From Agarophyton chilense (Eukaryota > Rhodophyta > Florideophyceae > Gracilariales > Gracilariaceae), in the NCBI GenBank assembly GCA_030374765.1, contig JARGXX010000105.1:1612001-1676000 (forward strand): a DNA stretch of 64,000 nt, read 5' to 3'. Shown piece by piece: positions 53,115-62,660 of the stretch. The notes below the pieces were generated by a model that searched no databases, was not told the origin of the DNA, and saw only the letters and a program-made list of their open reading frames with translations. The position numbers and the translations under genes are program-made. Within the stretch, counting starts at the first letter, position 1, and every line of letters starts with the position of its first letter.

Positions 53115-54311
53115 ATGCCCCCCGCCTTCGTCCCCGCCGCCGCGCCGCTGCCCCCACGCGCCCGCCGCGCCCGCCGCCTCCGCCGCCTCCGCCACGCACC
53201 CCCCCACGCCCGCCTCCACACCAACAACCACAACCACCACCACCACCATCACGACGACGACCCCACCCCGGCCCACGTCTCACTGGACCCGCTCCGCAGC
53301 TTCGAGTCGTTCTGCCGCCGTGCCCAACACGCGCTCGCCCGCGACACGGCCCACGCCGACGGCCTGGGAACGTTCGCTCGTCCGCCGCAAACGCTTTCTC
53401 ACCCCGAGCGCCCCGCCGCGCGCGCACGCTCGCGTCTGGAGATGCGCGGCGGACGCGCGTTTCGTGTCGCCGTCGTCGACGTGTGGCGCGGCGGCGCGGG
53501 CGACGGGGGGGATGCACGGGGGGGTGGTGGTGGTGGTGGTGGTGGTGATGATGGTGGCGGTGTTGGTGGTGCTGTTGGTGGTGCTGTTGTTGGTGGTGGG
53601 GGGGGTGGCACGCAGGTACTTACTTGTCGGGGTGATGCGCAGAGCGCGAGTGTGACAAAGGAAGGCGTGGGAATTTCGCTTAACCTTGCGCCGAGGGATG
53701 AGGGTCTGCCGTGTTTGCGCGCGGACGCGCACTACTTTCAGGTGGGCGGCGGTGGAGCCGCCTGGTGGTTTGCCGGCACAGCCGATCTAAGCGTGGGACG
53801 CAGCGTTTCGCCGACGCGTTTCACGTCGTTAGTGGCGCCGTTTCTGGCTACTTGGCAACAACTGTCCAGTCGTCATCGCCTACATCGTCACGCGCGAAAC
53901 AGCGCCTTCTTGGACGCCTGTTTCACGTCCAACAAACAAATGTCGCCCGTTCAGCGTCTCGACCGCGAGAGTTCGTTCCACTTTATCACTGATGTGTTGG
54001 ACGCGTTGCTGCCGGCCTATCTGCCCTTGTTACAGCCAGGCGGCGCTGATATTGCCTTCGCCGACTGGCGCGGCTTTGAGCTTGGCCGCGCGCCCACCAA
54101 CGACGGCGCCTTTGGCAGCGAGACTGTGGAGACGTTTTGTATCTCCGGCGGTGCCAACTGCGAAAGCACTACGCTGCGCGCCAATCCGTTGGGCTCGTGG
54201 CGCTTTTCGCTCGCGCCTTCCTCGCTCACCCCCGCTGGCAAGGTGTACGACACGCTTCGCAGCGATACACGCCCCGCTCGTCCCTCGCTCTTGTACATTG
54301 ACTTCATCTAG
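53115..54311 (+). CDS. Divergent coproporphyrinogen III oxidase (HemF-type)-like protein
   Basis: 398 residues from ATG 53115, with a leader MPPAFVPAAAPLPPRARRAR resembling that of the PPR protein, so plastid targeting is likely. Aerobic coproporphyrinogen oxidase converts coproporphyrinogen III to protoporphyrinogen IX in haem and chlorophyll synthesis. The family order is kept: SFESFCRRAQ; AFRVAVVDVWRG (usual F.K.GVN.S.V.G); VGISLNLAPRDEGLPCLRAD followed by AHYFQ (usual GIS.V.HP.NP..PT.H.NYRYFE); WWFAGTADLS (usual WWFGGG.DLTPYY); LDALLPAYLPLL; and GRAPTNDGAFGS...WRF near the end. However, the DLTPYY part reads DLSVGRSV, the adjacent His-rich substrate region and the YLPHRGE block are missing, and a run of Gly and Val (residues about 135-165) sits where the enzyme has a helix. 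It is a homologue that may not catalyse the standard reaction. An unspliced intron in the Gly run is an alternative. Confidence 0.6.
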   Translation: MPPAFVPAAAPLPPRARRARRLRRLRHAPPHARLHTNNHNHHHHHHDDDPTPAHVSLDPLRSFESFCRRAQHALARDTAHADGLGTFARPPQTLSHPERPAARARSRLEMRGGRAFRVAVVDVWRGGAGDGGDARGGGGGGGGGDDGGGVGGAVGGAVVGGGGGGTQVLTCRGDAQSASVTKEGVGISLNLAPRDEGLPCLRADAHYFQVGGGGAAWWFAGTADLSVGRSVSPTRFTSLVAPFLATWQQLSSRHRLHRHARNSAFLDACFTSNKQMSPVQRLDRESSFHFITDVLDALLPAYLPLLQPGGADIAFADWRGFELGRAPTNDGAFGSETVETFCISGGANCESTTLRANPLGSWRFSLAPSSLTPAGKVYDTLRSDTRPARPSLLYIDFI

Positions 54312-54481
54312 CGCTCCGTCTTCCATGGCCCAACCAACTCCCTTCTGTCCCCCGTTCTTGTTCTTCTTGTTCTTCTTGTTCTTCTTGTACTACCACAAAC
54401 AGCCTTTTTTTACCTGTTAGCCAATGTACCGTAAAAACCATTCCAGTCCGCCTACGTAAACAACACTCTCCCTTCCATCTC

Positions 54482-57400
54482 TTACGGTTCGTCGTCGTCA
54501 ACTTCCTCTTCGGCTTCGTCCGACTCGCCAATTTCTCTCGCCGAGCACGCAAACCTCCGTCGCCGTCGCGACCCGTCCTGGGGCCCATCCTGCGCCTCCC
54601 CGTCTTCCATTCCACCATTCTGCGCCGCATCCTGCGCCCCGCGCCCCCCTTCGCAATTCGCCGGCGCCGCAGTCCCGTTCCCCATATTCTCGCCAGCTTC
54701 TTCCCCCGTAACAACCTCGGACGACAAAACCGCACCATCATTGGCGTCCGCCGCATCGCACTCGCGAACAGTCTCCTCAAACTGCTTCGCGATCCGTGCA
54801 ATCGACGGCCATATACTTTTGCAAGAAAGCTGCACACGAACAAGCTTCGCCTTTAGCTTGGCACATTCCTTTGTCCTCGAGTCTAGTTCACGCATCATTC
54901 GCCTTCTCTCGATACCCCTGTCACACAGCTCCCTGCGCAGATGGTCCATCGACATCTTGTCCTTATCCGTCACCTGCAGAGCAGCCTCGTGTTCTCGCAC
55001 CTTATTGTTCAGCTCCGAGTGTAACGCGTCGCGTTCCGCCACCACCTCGGCGTGTCTCTCCTCCATCATGCGCACCTTCTCAGTGTTCTGGTCCACAAGC
55101 TTGTTCAATTCTTCGCACCTGACTTTCTCAGCTTCCAGGTCACCCAGCAAAAGCCGCTGTTTCCCGCCGTGGTCCCCAAACTTTTTCTGTTCTTCAGCAA
55201 GCTCAGCGCGTAGCTTGCCAACTTCCTGTTCCCTCGCAGCCCTTTCCCTCGTCAATTCTCGAACTTTGTTCTTCTCTTCCATCAAATTCAGATTCAGCGT
55301 CTCGTTTTTGCTCTTCAGCAGCAAAATGTCACCGTCTGCGCTTTCCAGTTTGGTGTGCATGCCTTCTCCGCTGTTGACGGCTTCTCTCCACGCTCTGTCG
55401 CACTCATTGGCCCGTGCCCTTTCCTTTCCGCATTCAACCCGAGATTGCTCCAAAAGGTTCCTTGTGCGGTTCAGTTCCGTTTCGACCTCCCGCCTTTCCG
55501 CGATAGACTCCCTCAACTCCTGCAGAATAGCTTCTCTCTCGGAATAGATCGCCGCGTTCTCTTCTTGCAAGCCATCTGCTTTGCTTTCCAGCGTTCTGAT
55601 TTCGTCCGACCTCCGCCTCTTGGAGGCACTCGGACTCGGCGGTTGCCCGTCCTCGACCTCGATGCTGCCACCTTCATGCCCTGTCATACTTCCGTCCTCA
55701 GCAGGTATCAGCGCAGGGGTCGAAACAAAACCTGTGTCACTTGCATCGTGCGCACAGAGCTTATTCCGAAGGCTCTGCACTTCTTGTAAGAGCCTTTCGA
55801 CTTGATGGTTCAACCCCATGTTGTCGACCTTCAACTGCCGGTTCTTCACCTTCAGCACATCATTATCGCCTCCCAGTTTCTTCATCTCCGATTCTATGCG
55901 ACGAATCGTTTCTTCGTGCTCCTCATTCTTCTTCATGGACGCATCCAATTCGGCTTGTTTCATGCGAATGGCCGATATACGGCCCCGACCTTTGGTCACC
56001 TTCGTCGGGTTGTTCCGACCCGCCCGTTTGAGTGCGGACGGGGCGATGAACTCCGACCGGCAGCTCATTGAAAGCTCGAGTACATCGTCGTGAACATTTG
56101 CCCCATCGCCTTCCTTTCTTGGATCATCAACAAGCGGAGCTGGGCTCATGATGAGATGTTCCTCTTCCACTTGCTTCTCTTCGATTCGCTTCGTATCGCT
56201 TCGCAAGCATCGCTTCTTCAATGGAGGGCTGGCGCGCTCCGCATTGACTTCTGCTGTCCTCGTCCCCGCTCTCCGAGACTTGAGCAACAGTACATCCGCT
56301 TCCCGCAGCGGGTCAATCTCCGTTTCTCGATCTTTCGCGTGTGCGGCAGGGTGAACAGCATGGCTTGCCACCTCCACCTCCAGCGAAAATGGCTTTTGCG
56401 GTTTCGGATTCTGTTCGAGTGTGCGACTTCGTGGCTTTCGCTTTCGCAAACGACTGGAACCAAGGCTGGTGATGTTCGCCCTCCCACGGACACCAGTTGT
56501 GGAGATCGGCGACTTTTCGCTGGAAGCATGTTGCACCGAGGACAGCCGCGGTGTTTCAGGAGTACCCTCGGCCGGTGACGGGCTCTGACCTAGACTTTGT
56601 TGATCATCATGCTCAATGGCCGCCGGGATACCACAGTTCTCATTCACAGTGTTCTGACTTTCTGGGAGCGAATCCGGACTTTTTGGGACGAGAACATTTA
56701 CAGCTTTAGGCGCAACCGGCGAAAGGCGGCGTCCGGTCCTCTTGAGCATCTTTAGCCTTTGGGCTATCTCCATCGACTGAGATAAGGCAATCTCATCCGA
56801 CTCGGCTGGGCACAACATTAACGGTGCCTTCCGCATTCCGTATCCGGTTCTTCCGCCAATCATAATATACTTGGCCATGTGCGGAAGCGCAACCAGACAG
56901 CCACCTGAAATGGCAGCGTCCTTCTCCAAAAGCATTTTTTGGGGTAGGTTCTGAGAGTCGTCCGGAAGAGGATGAGCCACCGTGGTGCGAACGGTGATTT
57001 CCTCCCACAGCAATTGGAGTGGTTGAGCTCGATGCTCCGGAGCGAGAATTTTGCACAGAAACATCTCTTTGCTGTAGGTACCATTCACGACATAGCCGCC
57101 GTACAAAACCAGCGAGCCTTCATGACGTCCTACTCCTTGCACCAACGAATGTTGCCTTCTTGCCCTTGGAGGCTGATCGCTGTTGGGGTGAAGGTCGGGC
57201 TGAAGCCATTTGTGATCTTGTACGTCGAATAAAAACATTTCATCGGACATGCAACGATTGTCATAAAAATCACTATTATTGCCGCCATGAATGGCGATAT
57301 ACTTTCCACAGGGCGTAAGACAGGCAGCGTGATAAGCCAAGGCAGGTGGTTCAACTTTGGATGAAGCGGGAGTGGCTATGGTCCATTTGCACATTTTGAC

Positions 57401-58315
57401 GTTGAATACATGGACGTCAGAAACAGCGATATGGTCGTCCATGTGCGTAAAGCCACCGTACACATAGATAAAAGGGGCCGGCTTTGCACGAGCTTTTTGA
57501 CGAGAGCTGGAGCATTTCGGAGTTATGGCAACGTAGGTTGCAGAGTGGGCGAATCGAGGTCCAAGTTGTTGTTGCCGTTGTTCCTTTACTCGGCTGGTGG
57601 GGTTGGCAGGTTCCACGCTGTCCCAAGTTTTGGCGTTGAAATCGAAGGCAAAAATGGTGGAACATCCGCTGCCACCATCCTTGGGGCCTACTTTCATGCC
57701 ACCGATGAGGTACAACTTGCAAGTGTCCGGCACCATGGTGAGCGTTTGTTCCATGCGGCAAACAGGTATTGCTGATTCGAACCGTCGAGATTTGTTGGGA
57801 CCATTTGCACGCTGAGAAGGCGGGCGAAGCAAAGTGGGCCTCGTCCACTTGTGACAGTGGTCTGAGTGCGGGTCTAACTCCAAATGCCTCAACACTGAAA
57901 ATGGAACAACTCTGTTGTCCTGCAAGACGCCGCCCGTGACAAGCAGGCGGTGTGGAGAAAGTAAAACGGCGGAGGTTCCTTCCATGGGAAGGAACTTTTG
58001 ACTGGAAGCCTCTTCATTTGAAACGTGAGCGAGCGCGTTCGGGGGCGCACTGGCGGAGGAATCAAGGTGTTTTCCGGCACATGCTGAGAGCTCAAAGGCT
58101 AGGCAGACTCCCATGAAGACATGGGCGACCAACGTAGGAAATCTCAAGGTTTGGAGTGTGGAGATGGGCGCCGCCGGTGGTTTCGGGATGATAGGGCTGG
58201 GAGCGGATTTGCGATGGATGACGGTGACCACGAGACTGACTGCTACGATGTACGGAGGCAGCGGGGTGGGGGCTACGAACGACGCGCGCTGCTGTGCCTT
58301 TTTTTTGTTTTTCAT
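54482..58315 (-). CDS. Kelch-repeat protein with long C-terminal coiled coil
   Basis: 1,277 residues from ATG 58315; a downstream ATG (MGVCLAFELSACAGK, residue 68) is an equally good start because the first 60 residues look untranslated in character. Residues about 110-500 form Kelch blades: RLLVTGGVLQDNRVVPF, CKLYLIGGMKVGPKDGG, PFIYVYGGFTHMDDHI, KYIAIHGGNNSDFYDNRC and SLVLYGGYVVNGTY. A basic and Ser/Pro-rich linker follows (about 520-740), with likely nuclear-localisation clusters such as LRKRKPRSR. Then comes a heptad-rich coiled coil (about 780-1190: MKQAELDASMKKNEEHEETI, LKVKNRQLKVDNMGLNHQVE) and an acidic tail EAEEEVDDDEP. The build matches Kelch scaffolds that dimerise through the coil; a Tea1-like cortical or a chromatin role are both possible. 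It converges on the CPOX-like gene 170 bp away and is divergent from cyclin H. Confidence 0.8.
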   Translation of the reverse strand: MKNKKKAQQRASFVAPTPLPPYIVAVSLVVTVIHRKSAPSPIIPKPPAAPISTLQTLRFPTLVAHVFMGVCLAFELSACAGKHLDSSASAPPNALAHVSNEEASSQKFLPMEGTSAVLLSPHRLLVTGGVLQDNRVVPFSVLRHLELDPHSDHCHKWTRPTLLRPPSQRANGPNKSRRFESAIPVCRMEQTLTMVPDTCKLYLIGGMKVGPKDGGSGCSTIFAFDFNAKTWDSVEPANPTSRVKEQRQQQLGPRFAHSATYVAITPKCSSSRQKARAKPAPFIYVYGGFTHMDDHIAVSDVHVFNVKMCKWTIATPASSKVEPPALAYHAACLTPCGKYIAIHGGNNSDFYDNRCMSDEMFLFDVQDHKWLQPDLHPNSDQPPRARRQHSLVQGVGRHEGSLVLYGGYVVNGTYSKEMFLCKILAPEHRAQPLQLLWEEITVRTTVAHPLPDDSQNLPQKMLLEKDAAISGGCLVALPHMAKYIMIGGRTGYGMRKAPLMLCPAESDEIALSQSMEIAQRLKMLKRTGRRLSPVAPKAVNVLVPKSPDSLPESQNTVNENCGIPAAIEHDDQQSLGQSPSPAEGTPETPRLSSVQHASSEKSPISTTGVRGRANITSLGSSRLRKRKPRSRTLEQNPKPQKPFSLEVEVASHAVHPAAHAKDRETEIDPLREADVLLLKSRRAGTRTAEVNAERASPPLKKRCLRSDTKRIEEKQVEEEHLIMSPAPLVDDPRKEGDGANVHDDVLELSMSCRSEFIAPSALKRAGRNNPTKVTKGRGRISAIRMKQAELDASMKKNEEHEETIRRIESEMKKLGGDNDVLKVKNRQLKVDNMGLNHQVERLLQEVQSLRNKLCAHDASDTGFVSTPALIPAEDGSMTGHEGGSIEVEDGQPPSPSASKRRRSDEIRTLESKADGLQEENAAIYSEREAILQELRESIAERREVETELNRTRNLLEQSRVECGKERARANECDRAWREAVNSGEGMHTKLESADGDILLLKSKNETLNLNLMEEKNKVRELTRERAAREQEVGKLRAELAEEQKKFGDHGGKQRLLLGDLEAEKVRCEELNKLVDQNTEKVRMMEERHAEVVAERDALHSELNNKVREHEAALQVTDKDKMSMDHLRRELCDRGIERRRMMRELDSRTKECAKLKAKLVRVQLSCKSIWPSIARIAKQFEETVRECDAADANDGAVLSSEVVTGEEAGENMGNGTAAPANCEGGRGAQDAAQNGGMEDGEAQDGPQDGSRRRRRFACSAREIGESDEAEEEVDDDEP

Positions 58316-59120
58316 TTATTTTTAACGAGCGGCGATGGCACGTATTGGCGGGAAATCGTTTCGGCGCACGATCGCTGGAACGGCTCATCAACACTCGTCG
58401 GGGGGGGGGGGGGGGGGGGGGGAAAGTCGCAAGTCAAGAGCTGCTTCGCTGATTGGGCCACAGAGGTGCCAGTGTGGCTGCAGCAGCGCGTACGCAACGG
58501 ATATGACTCATAGAAGCACCCAGTTGTACGTTGGACGTGCGCGTGTCGAACGGCGACATCTTCTCGCCCGAGGAGAGCATCCTCAGTGCGCTATTGAGTG
58601 GGTGTGGACGCCAGTGGTGGAGACGGTGCGCAAAGCCCTGCAAACGCGCACATTCATCATCGTCACGCCTCAACATCGTCGCGCCAACATCGTGATAAAA
58701 CGGCGAGGGGAGATGTATCCTTATCATCATCACCTATCTCATTCTACGTCTCGACAACAGATACCTTCGTACATCCCTCAAAACCGATCTGTCGTACGCC
58801 GTGTCTACAGCCACTTTGCGCCGAAATCACGTGTGTGTGTACACGCGTACACGCGTACACGTCCGTTCTGCTCACAATTGCAACTCCAAACGCGTTTCCC
58901 ACAATCTTTGTCAGCGTACAGAAGGGTGACCCAATATAAAGTTTAAAGTTTATCTATTGGGTGTGTGCAATGCTCACACGCGCGTTCCTTGGGATGCCCT
59001 TCAACAAATGGTCCCTTCGCAGCGCGCTCACGCGTTTGTGAACGCGTCCATCACCGTTTTCCACTTCACCGTCCCTTTCTACCTCCTCTACCTCACTACG
59101 CCCGCTAACAGTCTTGTGCA
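58316..59120. other. Divergent intergenic region, Kelch and cyclin H genes
   Basis: Contains a G run of about 23 bases near 58399-58421 and a GT/ACACG-type repeat around 58830-58862. Short open frames are not called. It likely includes both promoters. Confidence 0.5.
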
Positions 59121-60197
59121 ATGGCTCTCTACCAAGATTCAACTCAGGCTCGTTTCTGGTCCCTGACCGCCCACGACCTGCTTTCACTTCGTGAAGAGAC
59201 CCATCAACATGCCCTTTCGTCCCGCCCACCCGACCCCCCTCCACTCTCACTTCAGCAAGAAGCCCTCATTCGTCGTCATCATGAACGAAGAATTCTTCGC
59301 TTTAACCGCGCTAACAACCTCCCAGACAAACTTGCCGCCACTGCCATCATGTATTTCAAACGATTCTTTTTGCATCGCTCCGTCATGGATTATAACCCAT
59401 CTGTCATTGCGCTCTCTGCAGTTTATGCCTCAAGTAAGGTTGAGGAAATTGTGTTTGATGCGCGCGACTTGATTGCTCGCTTCGACGCTTCTGTCAACGG
59501 AGTGGCTTCAGACACTTCTCTGCAAACTGCCCCAATGTCACTGGATCACTGCGCTGTGAGGGTTTCTGCTGATGCCATACTCAACACTGAGCTTTGGTTT
59601 TTGCAGCAGATCAACTTTCATCTTATATGCTACCATCCTTTCAAATCGCTGGGCATTGTGCGAGAAAAGCTCCTTGAATCCAAAATATGCGCCGAACAAC
59701 AACAACTGACCCATGCTTTGTCTCAACTTATCCCCAGAGCGGAAAACATAATTCGAACGAGGGCATTGTTAACTGATTTACCTCTCGCCCACCCACCTGC
59801 CATCATCGCAATAGCAGCCACTCTTGTGGCAGCGGAAGCGAAAGAAACAATTACTGAACAACAGATACTTCAAGTTCTTGTCGGAGACAATAACAAACTC
59901 GTCAGCAGAATACAAACAGCCGCAAATATCTTGCGCGCTCTTTCCGATCACGCCCCTGAACATGAACCGAAGCAAGTCGCTGCAATTGAAAAACAACGAA
60001 AAGCAGTACAGAAGAACATTAATGACCCCATGAGTCAGGAGTACAAGGACATGGAACAAGAACAACTTAGACTGGAAGATGAGGAGGAATTGCAAAGAGC
60101 TAGAGCGTTTCAAGAAAAAATGAAGCGTAGGGCAGAGGATTTGTTTGGATTTGCAAGTATGGACGTGCCGAATAAAAGGAGAAAAGTGGAAACGTGA
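59121..60197 (+). CDS. CCNH: Cyclin H (CAK / TFIIH regulatory subunit)
   Basis: 358 residues from ATG 59121. Cyclin H partners CDK7 and MAT1 in the CDK-activating kinase, part of TFIIH, which phosphorylates RNA polymerase II and other CDKs in the nucleus. The N-terminal helix characteristic of the family is present (LYQDSTQARFWSLTAHDLLS, with usual form ..S.Q...W.F). The first cyclin box follows with LPDKLAATAIMYFKRFFLHR and VIALSAVYASSKVEEI, and the second fold from about residue 175 (FHLICYHPFKSLGIV). The C-terminal helix ends with a basic NLS-like NKRRKVE. Insertions relative to animals lie in the loop at 128-145 (Ala/Ser-rich). The gene is intronless. Confidence 0.93.
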   Translation: MALYQDSTQARFWSLTAHDLLSLREETHQHALSSRPPDPPPLSLQQEALIRRHHERRILRFNRANNLPDKLAATAIMYFKRFFLHRSVMDYNPSVIALSAVYASSKVEEIVFDARDLIARFDASVNGVASDTSLQTAPMSLDHCAVRVSADAILNTELWFLQQINFHLICYHPFKSLGIVREKLLESKICAEQQQLTHALSQLIPRAENIIRTRALLTDLPLAHPPAIIAIAATLVAAEAKETITEQQILQVLVGDNNKLVSRIQTAANILRALSDHAPEHEPKQVAAIEKQRKAVQKNINDPMSQEYKDMEQEQLRLEDEEELQRARAFQEKMKRRAEDLFGFASMDVPNKRRKVET

Positions 60198-60683
60198 CGT
60201 GATCGTTTTTTTTTTTAATTTTTATATTTCGTTTTGCATTTGTTGATTTGCTTGCAAAATGTTCTTCCACATCGTGAAAGCCTGCACCATGGAGCTCTGG
60301 ATACACCTTGATCTTTTCGTTGATACTGATTTTTAAGTAAGCAGGATTTTGCATGTCATGGAATTGACAAGGAGAGTTTCGAAAGAAACAATCTCAGCCT
60401 CGAAAGTAGTACAAGTTTGGAAGGAAACCTAATAGTTTGCGGTGTAAAGTATGATACGTGCTGCGAGCTAAATGCAAATCAAGATCGCACCACTGCTCTG
60501 AAGTCTCGCTAGATATTCAGCATGGCGAGAGCACGCTTGAAGTCTATCAGGAGTCTCAGTGCTGTACGAAATGCAACTTGGAGGGCGAGGTGAAGATAGT
60601 ATCCTGGAAGGCGAGAGGTGGGCATGCATTATTCATCGTTACAGAGAACGCGTCTTTCCCCGCTGTCACTTCCATTCCAACAC
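60198..60683. other. Intergenic region upstream of the secreted-protein gene
   Basis: Starts with a poly-T run (60207-60217) just after the cyclin H stop and continues with AT-rich sequence. No gene was supported; the short frames are not convincing. Confidence 0.5.
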
Positions 60684-60690
60684 TATAAAA
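60684..60690 (+). promoter_or_regulatory. TATA box of the secreted Cys-rich protein gene
   Basis: TATAAAA within CACTATAAAAGGGG, about 125 bp upstream of the ATG at 60815. This is a strong match to the TATA consensus with the usual following purines, and it is the clearest core promoter in the window. Confidence 0.75.
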
Positions 60691-60814
60691 GGGGCAATCT
60701 CATCCGATTCGACTATCTTCAAGCCACCAACGACCTACTTCTACAACAACCGAATTGTCAAATCTTCAGTCCAAATCCATATTTCTCAAGAGTTCAGTTC
60801 TTTCTTCCTTCGCA

Positions 60815-61693
60815 ATGAAAAGCATTTGTATTCTTTTGGTACTGTCTTTCCTCGTCAGGATCTCGGCAGCTAGCGGCACCAAGAATGTTATAGCGGTATG
60901 GCCGAAGAAGGCCATCGTCCATTTCGCAGCGAATGATGCAGCAATTCTGTACCTTAACGGCAAACCGAAATCATATGTGACAAGCTGGAGCGCACACAGA
61001 AGAGTTGTCTTCAATGTGAATAAGGGTGACGTTATTGCGTTCAAGGCAACCAACCGTAAAGATGAATATGGATTCATTGCCAACATTCGCGTTGGTACAA
61101 AAAACTTTCCAACCGGCAGCAAGTACTGGAGAGCTACTCATGGTGGAGTTCAATCTGGCGACTGGATGAGAAAATCGAAGGGCTTTTGTTGGCATCGCCC
61201 GATGTTGGTTCCAGCCAAACTCTTTAGAAGCTGCACCGCCTTCCCTCGCCGATTCAAAGCTCGATATGTGTGGGCTTGTCGATCCTCTCCCGGTATCAGA
61301 ACCATGAGCCTTCTTCGTTTCGTGGTGGGCGGCGATGGGTGTGGTCGCAAACCAGTGGATGATATTCATTTTCCAACTGTAACCCCTTCACCATCACCTT
61401 CTACGAAGACTACTTATATTGATGGGGCTGGGGATGAGGACTCGAGAACGACGTGCAAATGTGATCTTGTGGCCAACGAAAATGGTATGTGCTACTATTT
61501 CTTAAATCCATTGGCCACAAGTGGGCCATGCATGTCTCGGCTGTGTGCCCAAAGCTACCAATGCAAAGAAAATGGATCTATCCTTTGTATCAAGAAGTAC
61601 GTGCTCGAGAAGATTGTTCCTCTCTCGGGCACTGCGAATTGTATCATTGCCAAGACTCGAGTTCCAGTATGGGTTCCATATGCCCAGCAATAA
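60815..61693 (+). CDS. Secreted protein with Cys-rich C-terminal domain
   Basis: 292 residues from ATG 60815; a longer frame to 60755 lacks an ATG. A signal peptide (MKSICILLVLSFLVRISAAS) is followed by an N-terminal domain with beta-strand pattern (IVHFAANDAAILYLNGKPKS, FNVNKGDVIAFKATNRKDEY), like a carbohydrate-binding or adhesive sandwich fold. A Trp-rich middle follows (KYWRATHGGV, DWMRKSKGFCWHRP), then a Pro/Ser/Thr linker (PTVTPSPSPSTKTT), and a C-terminal segment with nine or so cysteines (CKCD, MCYYF, GPCMSRLCAQSYQCKENGS). The linker plus Cys-rich module is typical of extracellular wall or defence proteins. I do not know the family. Confidence 0.75.
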   Translation: MKSICILLVLSFLVRISAASGTKNVIAVWPKKAIVHFAANDAAILYLNGKPKSYVTSWSAHRRVVFNVNKGDVIAFKATNRKDEYGFIANIRVGTKNFPTGSKYWRATHGGVQSGDWMRKSKGFCWHRPMLVPAKLFRSCTAFPRRFKARYVWACRSSPGIRTMSLLRFVVGGDGCGRKPVDDIHFPTVTPSPSPSTKTTYIDGAGDEDSRTTCKCDLVANENGMCYYFLNPLATSGPCMSRLCAQSYQCKENGSILCIKKYVLEKIVPLSGTANCIIAKTRVPVWVPYAQQ

Positions 61694-62660
61694 GCATGAC
61701 CCCATTTTGATCAGCGTTCTTCTCAGGGAAAGATCAAGCGAAATACTTCTGGTTGGAATGAACACCAGATTCAAGGAAGAAGTAGAATCGTGAAAAGTTC
61801 GAGTTATACTGTAGCCAAACTAGGTAGCATCAGATAAACTCACTTCTTTGTTCGCAATCGATATGTTGTTCTGCCCTGTGAGTATTGGTGAATAGAGAGT
61901 AGAGCTACCCTCGTTCAATGCCTCCTGTGATTTAAGGGTCAAGAAGTGCCCTCCACAGATTTCAGATATTGCCATGGGGTCCCACTCCCCACCTTTACCT
62001 GCCATAACTGGTTACTTCGATATGTTGTAACTCTTCAAACGGAATTCTTGCGCCTTCCTCTAGTTTCAGCATTTCAAGAGAAATATCTCCGAGTACTTTA
62101 CCTCCCGGAAAAGGCTAAAGGGAATACTACTAACCGCCTGTCTGCTGCAATCGATTCTTGTCCTTTCTTTTTCAGTGTCTTAAAATCTCAAAGCAACGCA
62201 ATATGTTAGTTGGTAGGCATCGGAACAACAAACGATCAATATCTCCAATAGACCGAAGACACTTCAAGAAAAAGGACGCGAACGTCTTCGAACCATAGCT
62301 GGAGCCACATCACGTTTCCACCGAGTCCTAACATGTGCGAGAAATGTTTCGTTTCGTGACCCTGGCTCAAGATCTTGTCAAGCCACAGAATCAATGTCGA
62401 AACGAAAGCCGCTTAAAGCACTCAATTTCTTTTCGCTCTGCACTCAAACATTTCCGACAGAGAACGGTCATCGCTTGGCATACTCTTCTTGAGGTTGTCG
62501 TGGAAAGCCAGTTCCCTGATTTCTCTCTCCCTCTCGCTCTCCCGTCCCAAGGGACCTTCTACGTATTTCTTCTTCTTAAAGAAAGCCAGCAACGCTAACA
62601 ACTGTTGCTGAATCATCTACCCAGCACTTTTTTCAGAAGGGCTCATTCTCAGGAAACAGT
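61694..62660. other. Intergenic region, one doubtful small frame
   Basis: A minus-strand frame at 62005-61820 (MAGKGGEWDPMAISEICGGH) reads plausibly but is only 61 codons and begins with a GGTAAAG donor-like sequence, so it could be an exon. A plus-strand frame at 61946-62209 is less convincing. Neither is called as a gene. Confidence 0.35.

Noticed and set aside
58335-58946. 203-codon plus-strand frame with a Gly run between the Kelch and cyclin H genes
   Set aside because: Built around a homopolymeric G run and of random composition elsewhere.
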